Source: a virus
Virus record (IMG/VR): IMGVR_UViG_3300042542_005376
Span: 1 to 37,277 of that record
Length of the DNA stretch: 37,277 nt
Strand: one strand, 5' to 3'
The translations under genes and the position numbers were made by a program. Each line of letters starts with the position of its first letter. Position 1 is the stretch's first letter. Below, piece by piece: positions 1 to 6,410 of this stretch. The notes beneath the pieces were generated by a model, which saw only the letters and a list, made by a program, of their open reading frames with translations, made no database searches and was not told the DNA's origin.

Positions 1-4
1 CAGC

Positions 5-418
5 ATGTACCGAGATCTCGTATATCGACCTGGTGAAGATTCTTACAATACACGAGATCTTGTGTTTCGACCGGGCGTAGATACCAGCGCTTACCAGATG
101 GTTCTTCGTGAGCCTGCTGATCGTCAAGTTAGTTTTGCTGAAGTAGCTCCTGGTTCTAGTCCTCAAACGGATGAGAGTGTAGATAGAAAGGCTCAGTTAC
201 TCTTAGAGCTTTTTATGCGCGGGATGGGTGGTGACCTTGTGGCTGGTTTACCTGAGCCCATGTCGCAGGAAGAGTTTCAGCACGAGGTAACTAAGCGCAT
301 GGACCGCAACAAGCCGTCCGTTCAGGATGTGTTGCGGAACAAGTTCGGCGTTGAAAGCATTCGCGAGGGTATCGGCAGGGGCATTTTCCCCGCACCTCCT
401 CGACTGCCGGGCATTTAA
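5..418 (+). CDS. Hypothetical protein with N-terminal direct repeat
   Basis: This 137-residue protein is not recognised. Its first 24 residues hold an imperfect repeat, RDLVYRPGED then RDLVFRPGVD, and the DNA repeats around an AGATCT core. The middle is acidic and helical, and the C-terminus is Pro-rich and ends in isoleucine (FPAPPRLPGI). That ending loosely recalls the shared C-terminal tag of four other proteins in the window but is not a clear member. ATG at 5 is the first in-frame start visible; the gene could begin before the window. The internal-virion-type genes later in the window have similar composition, so a virion role is possible but unproven. Confidence 0.6.
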   Translation: MYRDLVYRPGEDSYNTRDLVFRPGVDTSAYQMVLREPADRQVSFAEVAPGSSPQTDESVDRKAQLLLELFMRGMGGDLVAGLPEPMSQEEFQHEVTKRMDRNKPSVQDVLRNKFGVESIREGIGRGIFPAPPRLPGI

Positions 419-464
419 CATAATAATTTTTAAGTTACGAGATCCCTTGCGGCGCAAAGGTTCC

Positions 465-470
465 TAGAGT
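465..470 (+). promoter_or_regulatory. -10-like element TAGAGT
   Basis: TAGAGT lies 20 nt upstream of the GTG at 491, matching the spacing seen at many other genes here. It sits in the loop of a small hairpin (GTTCCT 460-465 with AGGAAC 472-477). No good -35 box is visible. Confidence 0.4.
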
Positions 471-490
471 AAGGAACACGCAAAAGCACC

Positions 491-673
491 GTGGGGGATC
501 CCTGCAAAGCGCTCGATCGAATTTCGACGCAGATTGGCAAGCTGCTGGCTTTATCGCCGGTTAGCGCTCCCGGTCGGGCTTCGAATGTCGCCACGCGCAA
601 AGCGCAGACACCCCCATACCACCTACTGCACAGCATGACCTGGGATGAGGACGGCGAACTGGATATTCGTTGA
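491..673 (+). CDS. Small hypothetical protein
   Basis: A 60-residue protein starting at GTG, with no recognised domain. Its C-terminus (MTWDEDGELDIR) is acidic and protein-like, while the middle is basic and rich in Ala, Pro and Ser. An AAGGA sequence at 471-475 could be a distant ribosome-binding site. The -10-like TAGAGT 20 nt upstream supports transcription from here. It stands alone between two other small genes. It might not be translated, since it is short and no homologue can be recalled. Confidence 0.45.
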   Translation: MGDPCKALDRISTQIGKLLALSPVSAPGRASNVATRKAQTPPYHLLHSMTWDEDGELDIR

Positions 674-686
674 CCCTGTAAATCAG

Positions 687-692
687 TAGACT
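687..692 (+). promoter_or_regulatory. -10-like element TAGACT
   Basis: TAGACT lies 22 nt before the GTG at 715. The upstream string TTGACCCTGTA (670-680) recurs ahead of the gene at 31028, where it also precedes a TAGACT. Confidence 0.5.
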
Positions 693-714
693 GAGTCCGG
701 ATATACAAGGATAA

Positions 715-894
715 GTGCGTCGAAGGCAAAAGGCGTTCAAACTTTGGGCGAATGCACTCGGACCCAAAGCCACAAATTGCCCAAAAACAGCCGATCGAGT
801 GGCGTGGATACGGACTGTTATCTTCGTCACGTACTTCGTCACCAACTGCTTTATCATTGCCGGTGTTATCAGGCACTGGAACGATGTCCTTTGA
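715..894 (+). CDS. Small single-pass membrane protein
   Basis: A 59-residue ORF with a GTG start, found because a TAGACT element sits 22 nt upstream and AAGGA sits just before the start. The N-terminus is strongly basic (MRRRQKAFK). Residues 31-52 form one hydrophobic segment (IRTVIFVTYFVTNCFIIAG), followed by a short polar tail. The layout suggests a type II or N-in membrane protein with no recognised family. Its end overlaps the next gene, which starts at ATG 884, by 11 nt, so the two are probably translated together. Longer ORFs in the other two frames are shadows in their N-terminal parts. Confidence 0.65.
   Translation: MRRRQKAFKLWANALGPKATNCPKTADRVAWIRTVIFVTYFVTNCFIIAGVIRHWNDVL
852..857 (+). 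promoter_or_regulatory. Possible -10-like element TATCAT
   Basis: TATCAT is 26 nt upstream of ATG 884 and lies inside the preceding gene. It favours 884 over a start further upstream. The evidence is weak without a -35 box. Confidence 0.3.
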
Positions 895-1102
895 GGTTTC
901 GCCTTACTACGCCGACAGCATGTACAAGAGGCTCGAAGAGAGCATTTTTGAGTATATGGATGAAGATACGATCCCTATGCTTGTTCCTGCGCTTAAGAAA
1001 GCTTTATGCGCTGAGCTGGCTCGGCGACGTGACGAAGTGAGTAGACTCGAAGCCGTTATAGGTCAACTGTTTCCCGGCGAAGGCTATGGTCAAACTCAGT
1101 AA
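884..1102 (+). CDS. Small helical protein
   Basis: A 72-residue protein of unknown family. I chose the ATG at 884 rather than one at 752 because the upstream 44 residues would be the out-of-frame shadow of the membrane protein at 715-894. From this start the product is amphipathic and mostly helical, with a region rich in Leu, Arg and Glu (CAELARRRDEVSRLEAVIGQ) that may form a coiled coil. It overlaps the next gene by 17 nt, which implies one transcript. The function is unknown. Confidence 0.65.
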   Translation: MSFEVSPYYADSMYKRLEESIFEYMDEDTIPMLVPALKKALCAELARRRDEVSRLEAVIGQLFPGEGYGQTQ

Positions 1103-1310
1103 AGATAAAAAGGCACTGCTTCGTAAGCTTGAGAATGCTTATGTTGTATGCAAGGATTGTGGTCTTAAGTATGGAGTTTATTCAGTAGGCTGTAGTTCTT
1201 CATACGTAGCAAAATGTGATGTGTGTGATGAGGAGAAGTCAATAACTGAGGCACGAGACTACGCGTACCTCGTTACTGGAATTCGTAAACTTAAACTAGG
1301 CGAAATTTAA
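1086..1310 (+). CDS. Zinc-ribbon small protein
   Basis: This 74-residue protein has two Cys pairs, CKDC near residues 22-25 and CDVC near 47-50, spaced as in a zinc ribbon. Around them are basic N- and C-terminal segments (KLSKDKKALLRK and GIRKLKL). It could bind nucleic acid or protein, but no specific family is recognised. The ATG at 1086 lies inside the end of the previous gene. Its stop codon overlaps by four bases the stop of the convergent minus-strand gene ending at 1307. Confidence 0.75.
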   Translation: MVKLSKDKKALLRKLENAYVVCKDCGLKYGVYSVGCSSSYVAKCDVCDEEKSITEARDYAYLVTGIRKLKLGEI

Positions 1311-2149
1311 ATCGTCGATTTTGGAGTGCCAAAACTTTTTTGCGCTAACAGAGCTGCTGCAGGCCCTGCAGTACTTGGGGTATACACAGGTTGCGTAGTC
1401 TCCTGAGTGTTTTTCATTGACTCGGCTAAAAGCTTCAGCGTAGCGTTATCTAGAGACTCACGAGTCTTAGCGAACTGATCTTCGTCCTGACCTTCGTAGG
1501 CAGGGATTTTTATTGGTTGTTCAGGGTTGAGAATCTGTTCAAGCTTTTCAAGTAGGAGTTCGTCTGCCGTCTTTGTTCCGGCGGTTGTCGCTGTATCGGC
1601 AGGTATTGGCATTTTTGCAGCCTCAACCAATATCTCACCTTGTTCTTCTGGGCGACTGATGTCACCGTGGCCGACACGGAATACCACGCGGCCGCTAGGG
1701 TCTTGAGCTTCACTGAAGTAACCGTAGCCACCACCTGAACCACGGGTGATTTTGCCGCCGGGAACACCGGGGATGTAAATCGAGGCACCTTCGACTGCAC
1801 CTTCGTCGAAGCGGGATTTGCCGGCAAAAGGGACGTAAAAATCTAGAGGGTCCCAACCTTGGCGCGGAGCGTGGGCACCACGAACAGCTTCGAATAGCGC
1901 GACTTTATCTTCTAGTGATGCGGTTGGATCCCACCGGCGCCCAGATACGCCTTGGTTGGAGAACTCAATTTGGCGTCCAATACTTTTGTACTGGTTGGCC
2001 AGTGAGTCAATGGCGCGGATCTTTTCAGCTATGGGTAGCTGGCTGAGGATTTTTAAGTCGATGTGATAATCCGACGAGCCGCCGATCCTGGCACTAGGGC
2101 CGGTGAATCCAGAACGATATGTCGGAAGATATGGATTTGAGTTCGTCAC
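1307..2149 (-). CDS. Putative virion protein with C-terminal TPKSTI tag
   Basis: A 280-residue protein starting at GTG 2149. The N-terminus is flexible. The middle (about 95-165) contains a Gly-rich beta region, GGGYGYFSEAQDPSGRVVF followed by RVGHGDIS, which loosely resembles the LytM/M23 peptidase core but lacks a full set of metal ligands. I therefore do not assign peptidase activity. A charged helical C-terminal half follows. The last residues are SFGTPKSTI, the same tag found at the ends of three other proteins here, one a lytic transglycosylase. That suggests it is delivered to the virion with them, which is inference. A TATACA element lies 22 nt upstream on its strand. Confidence 0.75.
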   Translation of the reverse strand: MTNSNPYLPTYRSGFTGPSARIGGSSDYHIDLKILSQLPIAEKIRAIDSLANQYKSIGRQIEFSNQGVSGRRWDPTASLEDKVALFEAVRGAHAPRQGWDPLDFYVPFAGKSRFDEGAVEGASIYIPGVPGGKITRGSGGGYGYFSEAQDPSGRVVFRVGHGDISRPEEQGEILVEAAKMPIPADTATTAGTKTADELLLEKLEQILNPEQPIKIPAYEGQDEDQFAKTRESLDNATLKLLAESMKNTQETTQPVYTPSTAGPAAALLAQKSFGTPKSTI

Positions 2150-2171
2150 TTCGGCCCTTTAGTTTTAAGGG

Positions 2172-2191
2172 TGTATAGTTCAGTTTAGCAT
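2172..2191. promoter_or_regulatory. Divergent promoter region
   Basis: On the minus strand TATACA (2172-2177) is 22 nt before the GTG at 2149, with TAAACA 17 nt further upstream as a possible -35. On the plus strand TATAGT (2174-2179) and TAGCAT (2186-2191) precede the gene starting near 2213-2222. The two directions overlap. Confidence 0.45.
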
Positions 2192-2221
2192 TTATGTTTA
2201 TACAAAGGGCGGGTGCGCTGT

Positions 2222-2443
2222 ATGAGTTATGTAGAAGTAGATGAGTCCGATTTTGAGGTGATTGGGGTTGATGCGTATGGGATCTTGGTGAAGGCAGCGT
2301 GGGGCGAGCAGAGTTTTGTTAGTAGTTGGCACCTGGTGGATGAACGCAAGATTCAGCTAACCAGAAGGACAAAGCCAGCGGATTGGGACGCAAAGAAAAA
2401 GGCCCGAGAGCAGGCTGTAGAAGATAAAGGGGTAGGAGTGTAA
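2222..2443 (+). CDS. Small hypothetical protein
   Basis: A 73-residue protein, or 76 if the GTG at 2213 is used. Residues 1-45 look like a small beta domain (VEVDESDFEVIGVDAYGILVK then WGEQSFVSSWHLV), followed by a highly charged Lys/Arg/Glu tail. I favour ATG 2222 because GGCGGG sits about 8 nt before it, while TAGCAT is 21 nt before the GTG; the start remains open. It is a single gene facing away from the 1307-2149 gene. No family is recognised. Confidence 0.65.
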   Translation: MSYVEVDESDFEVIGVDAYGILVKAAWGEQSFVSSWHLVDERKIQLTRRTKPADWDAKKKAREQAVEDKGVGV

Positions 2444-2527
2444 ATAAAAACTACGTGCGTGCGCAGCTACTGGTGGGGAAAGGTGTGGGGCGCGGGCCGA
2501 AACCCTTAAGCGCCAATCTCATGTGTC

Positions 2528-2734
2528 TTATTTGAGATTTGATTTGACGGGCTTGAACTGCCCACACCAATCTTTGTCGGCGCTAACTAAGGGCCAAACA
2601 GCCCGTGGGTGTAGGGAAGATTGCCTGTACTCCGGAACTGGAGAGAACCGACGACACTCTCCAGCTGCGTTGTTGACTGCATCGTGTGTCATTCTAAAGA
2701 ATCGACACGTCCGGCAGATGTCTTTTTCACTCAT
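2528..2734 (-). CDS. Cys-rich zinc-binding small protein
   Basis: A 68-residue protein with CRTCRFFR near the N-terminus, GECRRFSP in the middle and WPLVSADKDWCGQF near the end. This layout of four Cys with a WP..DWCG ending is a common phage and bacterial family of presumed zinc-binding proteins of unknown role. The ATG at 2732-2734 overlaps the TGA of the upstream methyltransferase gene as ATGA, so translation is probably coupled. A TTG 12 nt earlier is less likely. The stretch 2444-2527 downstream has no gene that I can see. Confidence 0.8.
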   Translation of the reverse strand: MSEKDICRTCRFFRMTHDAVNNAAGECRRFSPVPEYRQSSLHPRAVWPLVSADKDWCGQFKPVKSNLK

Positions 2735-3444
2735 GCGACTAAACAAGCGAGCTGCCAGCCAGTAAAGATGGCGGTTTTCATTGAAGCGAAGGCATTTAAC
2801 GCGCCGTCAACACCCCGCATAACCTCGGGATGGGCATAATCGTCGAAGATCACTACGCCACCACTCTTCACCATAGGCACGTAGAGCGTGGTATCCCGTG
2901 CTACAGAGGTCGGATCATGGGCGCCGTCAATATAAAGAAGGTCGATCCAAGGCTCGTCGCCGTGACGACGGTTTAATTCAGGGAAGATATCCCAGCTGCA
3001 GCCTTTGATGATCTCAATTTTGGCTGCGTTGTCGGATTTGGTGATATTTCCGCGTGCGGTGAGCTCTAAATTCTCCAGTTCGGGGTAATTTTCAGGATTT
3101 TCGTGGTGCTCAGAGCTGCCAGTGAACGGATCAATCGAAATTAGGCGCGATTCCGGGTGCGCCATGTAGAAATCGGACCAGAAACAGCTCGAAGCACCTT
3201 CATAAACACCAATTTCGACGATCTGACGCTTTTTATTGGGGTCAAGACGGAAATCTTGCGCTTGATCATGTGTACTGAGCACCATATCGGTGTTCAGCAG
3301 TGCGTCGTACCAGCCTTGGTTAAATTTATAACGACTATCTAAGGATTTCTTGCCTTGGATCTGGACAACAGGCGGAGTAGCTGCGGCTTCCTCGCCCAGC
3401 TGAGCCATCAGCTCTTTGAAATTGGGCTTGCTGGCCGTGGTCAT
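2731..3444 (-). CDS. Class I SAM-dependent methyltransferase (Methyltransf_24-like)
   Basis: This 237-residue protein shows a Rossmann methyltransferase pattern. Motif I is VEIGVYEGASS (about residues 76-86), an acidic end of strand 2 is ISIDPF, and WIDLLYIDGAHD precedes VKSGGVVIFDDY. The combination YIDGAHD plus FDDY is typical of the Methyltransf_24/CmcI-like group, whose members often act on sugars or small molecules. It is the first gene of a two-gene minus-strand operon with the Cys-rich protein. TACGAT lies 23 nt upstream of the ATG. With several glycosyltransferases nearby, a role in modifying a glycan is a reasonable guess, but the substrate cannot be read from sequence. Confidence 0.85.
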   Translation of the reverse strand: MTTASKPNFKELMAQLGEEAAATPPVVQIQGKKSLDSRYKFNQGWYDALLNTDMVLSTHDQAQDFRLDPNKKRQIVEIGVYEGASSCFWSDFYMAHPESRLISIDPFTGSSEHHENPENYPELENLELTARGNITKSDNAAKIEIIKGCSWDIFPELNRRHGDEPWIDLLYIDGAHDPTSVARDTTLYVPMVKSGGVVIFDDYAHPEVMRGVDGALNAFASMKTAIFTGWQLACLVA

Positions 3445-3467
3445 TGTCTGATTTTCGCTATGGCAGC

Positions 3468-3473
3468 ATCGTA
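3468..3473 (-). promoter_or_regulatory. -10-like element TACGAT (minus)
   Basis: TACGAT on the minus strand is 23 nt upstream of ATG 3444. It lies back to back with the plus-strand promoter at 3485-3513. Confidence 0.4.
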
Positions 3474-3484
3474 GCAGTATTTTC

Positions 3485-3513
3485 TTGACAGAGCCAGGCT
3501 GGGAGTGTATGCT
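3485..3513 (+). promoter_or_regulatory. Sigma70-type promoter TTGACA-17-TATGCT
   Basis: A perfect -35 TTGACA (3485-3490), a 17-nt spacer and -10 TATGCT (3508-3513). The start codon at 3537 follows the -10 by 23 nt. This is the clearest host-type promoter in the window. Confidence 0.75.
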
Positions 3514-3536
3514 TGTAGTGTCACCAGGTGACTCTC

Positions 3537-3809
3537 ATGACTACTAACATCAACATCAACTCAAAAGACGCGGCGCTTACCGCTTTTGTATGGAAGCTCC
3601 CTACTTACATTGTTATGTTTTCTGTGATTGGTTTTCTCTTCTGGTTGGTTCCTATCATGATTAAAAACGGAGATCGCCAGAGAGTTAAGTTCGAGGCTTA
3701 TACAAAAATTAAGACTGAGTGCATGAGGTATCAGTTGAAGACGTATGGCGACTACGATTCAGTTCAGTGCGGGCGGATCGCAAACGCCCACGTGCCTTTC
3801 TACCAGTGA
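3537..3809 (+). CDS. Small single-pass membrane protein
   Basis: A 90-residue protein with one hydrophobic segment at about residues 21-42 (LPTYIVMFSVIGFLFWLVPIMI), a short polar N-terminus and a basic C-terminal part that contains two Cys. I chose ATG 3537 over the GTG at 3528 because AGGTGA lies about 7 nt before the ATG. A strong TTGACA/TATGCT promoter precedes it. It could be a small inner-membrane effector or an antiholin, but nothing in the sequence fixes that. Confidence 0.75.
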   Translation: MTTNININSKDAALTAFVWKLPTYIVMFSVIGFLFWLVPIMIKNGDRQRVKFEAYTKIKTECMRYQLKTYGDYDSVQCGRIANAHVPFYQ

Positions 3810-3812
3810 GTT

Positions 3813-4013
3813 ATGGAAGACTTTAAAGAGCTGACTCCTGAGGAGGAAGAGCTACTGTCGCAAGCTCTTTCAAATCTTCAGCAGTTTATCGAAGAAGAGA
3901 CTACGCACTACGTACTTGTAGAGGATCCTCGTAACGACGAGGATTATGACACTTTTGAGTACGGAACGGAGCCGCTTCCTCGTGACGGGACGTGGGTTCC
4001 CAAAAAGCGCTAG
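3813..4013 (+). CDS. Small acidic protein
   Basis: A 66-residue very acidic protein (ELTPEEEELLSQAL, then VEDPRNDEDYDTFEYG), with an N-terminal helix and a tail ending in PKKR. It follows the membrane protein after 3 nt and is probably cotranscribed from the promoter at 3485-3513. The family is not recognised. Small acidic phage proteins often bind host proteins, which is only a possibility here. Confidence 0.65.
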   Translation: MEDFKELTPEEEELLSQALSNLQQFIEEETTHYVLVEDPRNDEDYDTFEYGTEPLPRDGTWVPKKR

Positions 4014-4025
4014 AACCAGTATGCT
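3997..4025 (+). promoter_or_regulatory. Promoter of the tRNA gene (TTCCCA-17-TATGCT)
   Basis: TATGCT (4020-4025) has TTCCCA 17 nt upstream. The tRNA 5' end lies only 10 nt after the hexamer, where transcription should begin. This anchors the recurring TATGCT/TAGACT hexamer as a true -10 box. Confidence 0.6.
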
Positions 4026-4035
4026 GTCACTGCTC

Positions 4036-4108
4036 GCCCGAGTAGCCCAGCGGAAGAGGCAAGCGATTTAAAATCGCTTCAGGGTGGGTTCGAATCCCAC
4101 CTCGGGTA
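4036..4108 (+). tRNA. tRNA with UAA anticodon (tRNA-Leu by codon), class I shape
   Basis: A 73-nt cloverleaf. Acceptor GCCCGAG pairs with CTCGGGT (one G-U pair), the D stem is GCC/GGC, the anticodon stem AGCGA/TCGCT encloses the loop TTTAAAA, the variable loop is TCAGG, and the T arm is GTGGG-TTCGAAT-CCCAC. The discriminator is A and no CCA is encoded. Positions 34-36 read TAA, which decodes UUA (Leu). Leucine tRNAs normally have a long variable arm, yet this one has only five bases there, so the charged amino acid is uncertain. The gene at 4123 starts 14 nt downstream and is probably on the same transcript. Confidence 0.9.
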
Positions 4109-4122
4109 TTATCTGATTTTAA

Positions 4123-4554
4123 ATGGCAGCACAACGCAAGAAGCACACGGAAGCTCAACTGAGCGGTATTCGCGCATATCATCACAATAAATCATGTCCG
4201 TCGTGTAACGGCAATAAATATACAGTCGTAGAAAGTCGCAAGACTTTTGATGCGACTCGAAGAAGGTACAAGTGTCACGATTGTGATTATCGTCAAACTA
4301 TGTACGAGATTTCTTCAGAGAGCTTTGAAGAGCTGAGGAGTCTTAGATCGAAGTTGCGTACTATTAAAGACGCACTTGCAGATTTTGATATAGTACTCAT
4401 GGACGCTCCTTCGCCATGTAGCGTACCTCTTACTTACGACACTATCCCCTGTTTAGACTGTGTTCACTTAACGCCCAACGGCTGCTCTTTTGATATTCCT
4501 GAAGCACAGACGGAAGAAGCTAGAGGTTGTAATTTATTTCAGGCGATTGTCTGA
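4123..4554 (+). CDS. NrdR-like zinc-ribbon protein with second Cys cluster
   Basis: This 143-residue protein has an N-terminal zinc ribbon, CPSC at about residues 25-28 and CHDC at about 50-53, with VESRKTFDATRRRYKC between them and RQTMYE after. The SR, RRR and YE pattern closely follows the zinc ribbon of the regulator NrdR, but the ATP-cone domain that NrdR has next is missing. Instead there is a helical linker and a second cluster, CLDCVHL then GCSF and GCNLF near the end, like the Cys-rich protein at 2528-2734. It may bind DNA as a regulator. It lies directly after the tRNA and probably shares its promoter. Confidence 0.75.
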   Translation: MAAQRKKHTEAQLSGIRAYHHNKSCPSCNGNKYTVVESRKTFDATRRRYKCHDCDYRQTMYEISSESFEELRSLRSKLRTIKDALADFDIVLMDAPSPCSVPLTYDTIPCLDCVHLTPNGCSFDIPEAQTEEARGCNLFQAIV

Positions 4555-4557
4555 TAG

Positions 4558-4563
4558 TATGCT
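4558..4563 (+). promoter_or_regulatory. -10-like element TATGCT
   Basis: TATGCT lies 19 nt upstream of ATG 4583. It is the third copy of GTATGCT within 1.1 kb and has no convincing -35 box. Confidence 0.45.
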
Positions 4564-4582
4564 GGCATAAGCCGCGCTACAG

Positions 4583-5353
4583 ATGGCAGCCTCAATTCCA
4601 GTATTAGGCACTGCGATAGTTAATAATCCTTATTGGCTACACAGGCTCTTTATGAGCATCGACTATCCGGTCGACAATTTTTTTGTCATAAACAACAACG
4701 GCCGTGGGCAAATTACGGACGCGGTCGAAAACGTTCGAAGTTTGTCTAATCCGTTCGTAAAGAAAGTTCACGTCACCCATATGCCCGCAAATGTCGGGTG
4801 CTCTGGAGCCTGGAATTTAATTATTAAGTGCTTCATGAAAGCACCTTACTGGGTTATCTCAAATCATGATGTGATGTTTGAGCCCGGTTTTTTACAGGAG
4901 ATGAACGCTAAGGCTCAGGATCCGGAGGTGGCTACGGTTCACGGTTCTGGAGGTGGTTGGGATATTTTCCTTCTTAAGGACTGGGTTGTGAATAAATACG
5001 GTTTGTTTGACGAGAATTTATACCCTGGTTACTGTGAAGATATGGATTATGGTATGCGTTTTATTCACGATGATTTAAAACGTGTTTTGACGTTAGATCA
5101 TGATTATTACCACGGAACTAAGAAGGATTACTCAGATGGATCTCAAACATGGCGATCAGAACCAAACCTTCAGACAGCTGTTCATGTCGCACACGAGCTC
5201 AACAAACGTTATTTACACATGAAGTGGGGAGAAGCGTGGCAAGCTCATGTCGAAGGAGAGACACATAAGACACCTTTTAATGTTTCTGAACTTCCCATCG
5301 ACTTTACAACTTACGATTTAGAGTTCGTTCGCCGCAAGCATTTAGGTTTCTGA
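4583..5353 (+). CDS. GT2-type glycosyltransferase
   Basis: A 256-residue GT-A glycosyltransferase. Recognisable elements are VNNPYWLHRLFMSID near the start, NVGCSGAWN at about 73-81, which matches the sugar-nucleotide region of rhamnosyltransferase-like GT2 enzymes, NHDVMFEPGFL in place of the usual DxD region, and LFDENLYPGYCEDMDYGMR near 148-165, which carries the ED pair expected for the catalytic base. It would transfer a sugar from a nucleotide donor in the cytoplasm. It heads a tight run with a methyltransferase (1 nt gap) and a CxxCxxCC protein. The acceptor is unknown and might be a virion protein or a host glycan. Confidence 0.85.
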   Translation: MAASIPVLGTAIVNNPYWLHRLFMSIDYPVDNFFVINNNGRGQITDAVENVRSLSNPFVKKVHVTHMPANVGCSGAWNLIIKCFMKAPYWVISNHDVMFEPGFLQEMNAKAQDPEVATVHGSGGGWDIFLLKDWVVNKYGLFDENLYPGYCEDMDYGMRFIHDDLKRVLTLDHDYYHGTKKDYSDGSQTWRSEPNLQTAVHVAHELNKRYLHMKWGEAWQAHVEGETHKTPFNVSELPIDFTTYDLEFVRRKHLGF

Positions 5354-5354
5354 C

Positions 5355-6041
5355 ATGGACGTTCGTCACGTTATTTCTTCAATGTGTTTGTCCGTTGATG
5401 ATGATCCGGCGGCACAAAACTTTTCGCACTGGCCTTTAGTGTGTAAAGCGGTTTTATACGCGTCTAAAGTTCGTTTAGATGTTGATAATCCTTTTGCGAA
5501 TGCTTTCCCAGGCGACCACTATCGTCTGATTTCTGGACTGCTTTCTGTTCTTGATAATGAAGGAGGTGTTCGTAATATCGTAGATATCGGTACACACTAC
5601 GGTACTGGAACACGTGTAATGCTTGACTTTGCGCCCGATGCAAAAGTCACAACATTTGACCTTACTGGTTGGGACGAGTTCCCTGTAACATATTTAACTT
5701 GTTCTGACTTTGTTAGTAATGGCGGTCGGCTCACTCAATATTTAGAGAATCTTCAGCACGCTGATGTTTTCGAGCGACATAAACAACTGTTTATTGATGC
5801 AGATTTCATTATGTGTGATGGACCTAAAGACGGCAGCTTTGAACGTGAATTTATCAAAAAGCTATCAACACTTTCTTTCCCTAAGAAACGTCGTTTCCTG
5901 TTCTTAGACGATATTCGCTTTGAGTCTGAGATACCGCTGTGGCGATTGATCCAGAGCCCTAAGGTTGATCTCACCTCTTTTGGGCACTTTTCTGGTTCTG
6001 GGTTAGTTGATATCAGCGACGGTTTAGTTTTGTTTGATTGA
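5355..6041 (+). CDS. Class I SAM-dependent methyltransferase-like protein
   Basis: A 228-residue protein with a Rossmann pattern. Motif I is IVDIGTHYGTGTR (about 75-87), strand 2 is VTTFDLTG, strand 4 is ADFIMCDGPKDG (about 149-160) and strand 5 is RRFLFLDDIR. The DIG and CDGPKDG motifs fit the same broad class as the protein at 2731-3444, though the sequences are clearly different. It starts one base after the glycosyltransferase stop, so the two are probably coupled and may act on the same glycan. The substrate is inference only. Confidence 0.75.
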   Translation: MDVRHVISSMCLSVDDDPAAQNFSHWPLVCKAVLYASKVRLDVDNPFANAFPGDHYRLISGLLSVLDNEGGVRNIVDIGTHYGTGTRVMLDFAPDAKVTTFDLTGWDEFPVTYLTCSDFVSNGGRLTQYLENLQHADVFERHKQLFIDADFIMCDGPKDGSFEREFIKKLSTLSFPKKRRFLFLDDIRFESEIPLWRLIQSPKVDLTSFGHFSGSGLVDISDGLVLFD

Positions 6042-6047
6042 GTACAA

Positions 6048-6410
6048 ATGGATAAATTTTTAGAAGAGTTTCCGTGCACAGGTTGTTCCTTGTGCTGCAA
6101 GAACTTGAGTAGTATCCACGAGGACGCTCTTAAGTTCCCTAAGGGTTCGATTGTGCGAATTGCCGCAGAGACGTTTCCCTTTAAATGGGATTCAACCGGC
6201 GCCTGTGAAAAGTTAAAAGACGACAAGTGCTCTATTTACACTGGCCGACCTTTACTGTGCAACGTGAAGGCTTTATCGCTTCTATGGGCTAGAGAGCTCA
6301 AATGTGACCCACTCGATATCTACGCTTTAACAGCTACTAGCTGTAATAATCTTATTGATGAAGCAGGCTTGGATCCTGAGTTTAAAATTAATCCAGGTCA
6401 GTTTAAGTAG
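6048..6410 (+). CDS. YkgJ-like CxxCxxCC protein
   Basis: A 120-residue protein with the hallmark of the YkgJ/UPF0153 zinc- or iron-binding family: CTGCSLCC at residues 10-17, then CEKLKDDKCSIYTGRPLLC, where the spacing of the later Cys and the IY..RP..C motif are standard. Members probably hold a metal or Fe-S cluster and have unknown chemistry. It follows the methyltransferase after 6 nt and is followed at once by the Cro-like regulator, so it is part of the same transcript. Confidence 0.85.
   Translation: MDKFLEEFPCTGCSLCCKNLSSIHEDALKFPKGSIVRIAAETFPFKWDSTGACEKLKDDKCSIYTGRPLLCNVKALSLLWARELKCDPLDIYALTATSCNNLIDEAGLDPEFKINPGQFK

Noticed and set aside
430-876. Minus-strand frames of 148 and 98 codons
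   Set aside because: They run opposite two plus-strand genes with promoter-like signals and have low-quality, Cys/Ser/Arg-rich products.
744-1102. Longer starts at 744 and 752 for the genes around 715-1102
   Set aside because: Their N-terminal parts lie out of frame over the small membrane protein gene at 715-894, and the -10 spacing fits starts at 715 and 884.
2523-2839. Plus-strand frames of 80 and 72 codons
   Set aside because: They lie opposite the clear Cys-rich zinc protein and the methyltransferase end.
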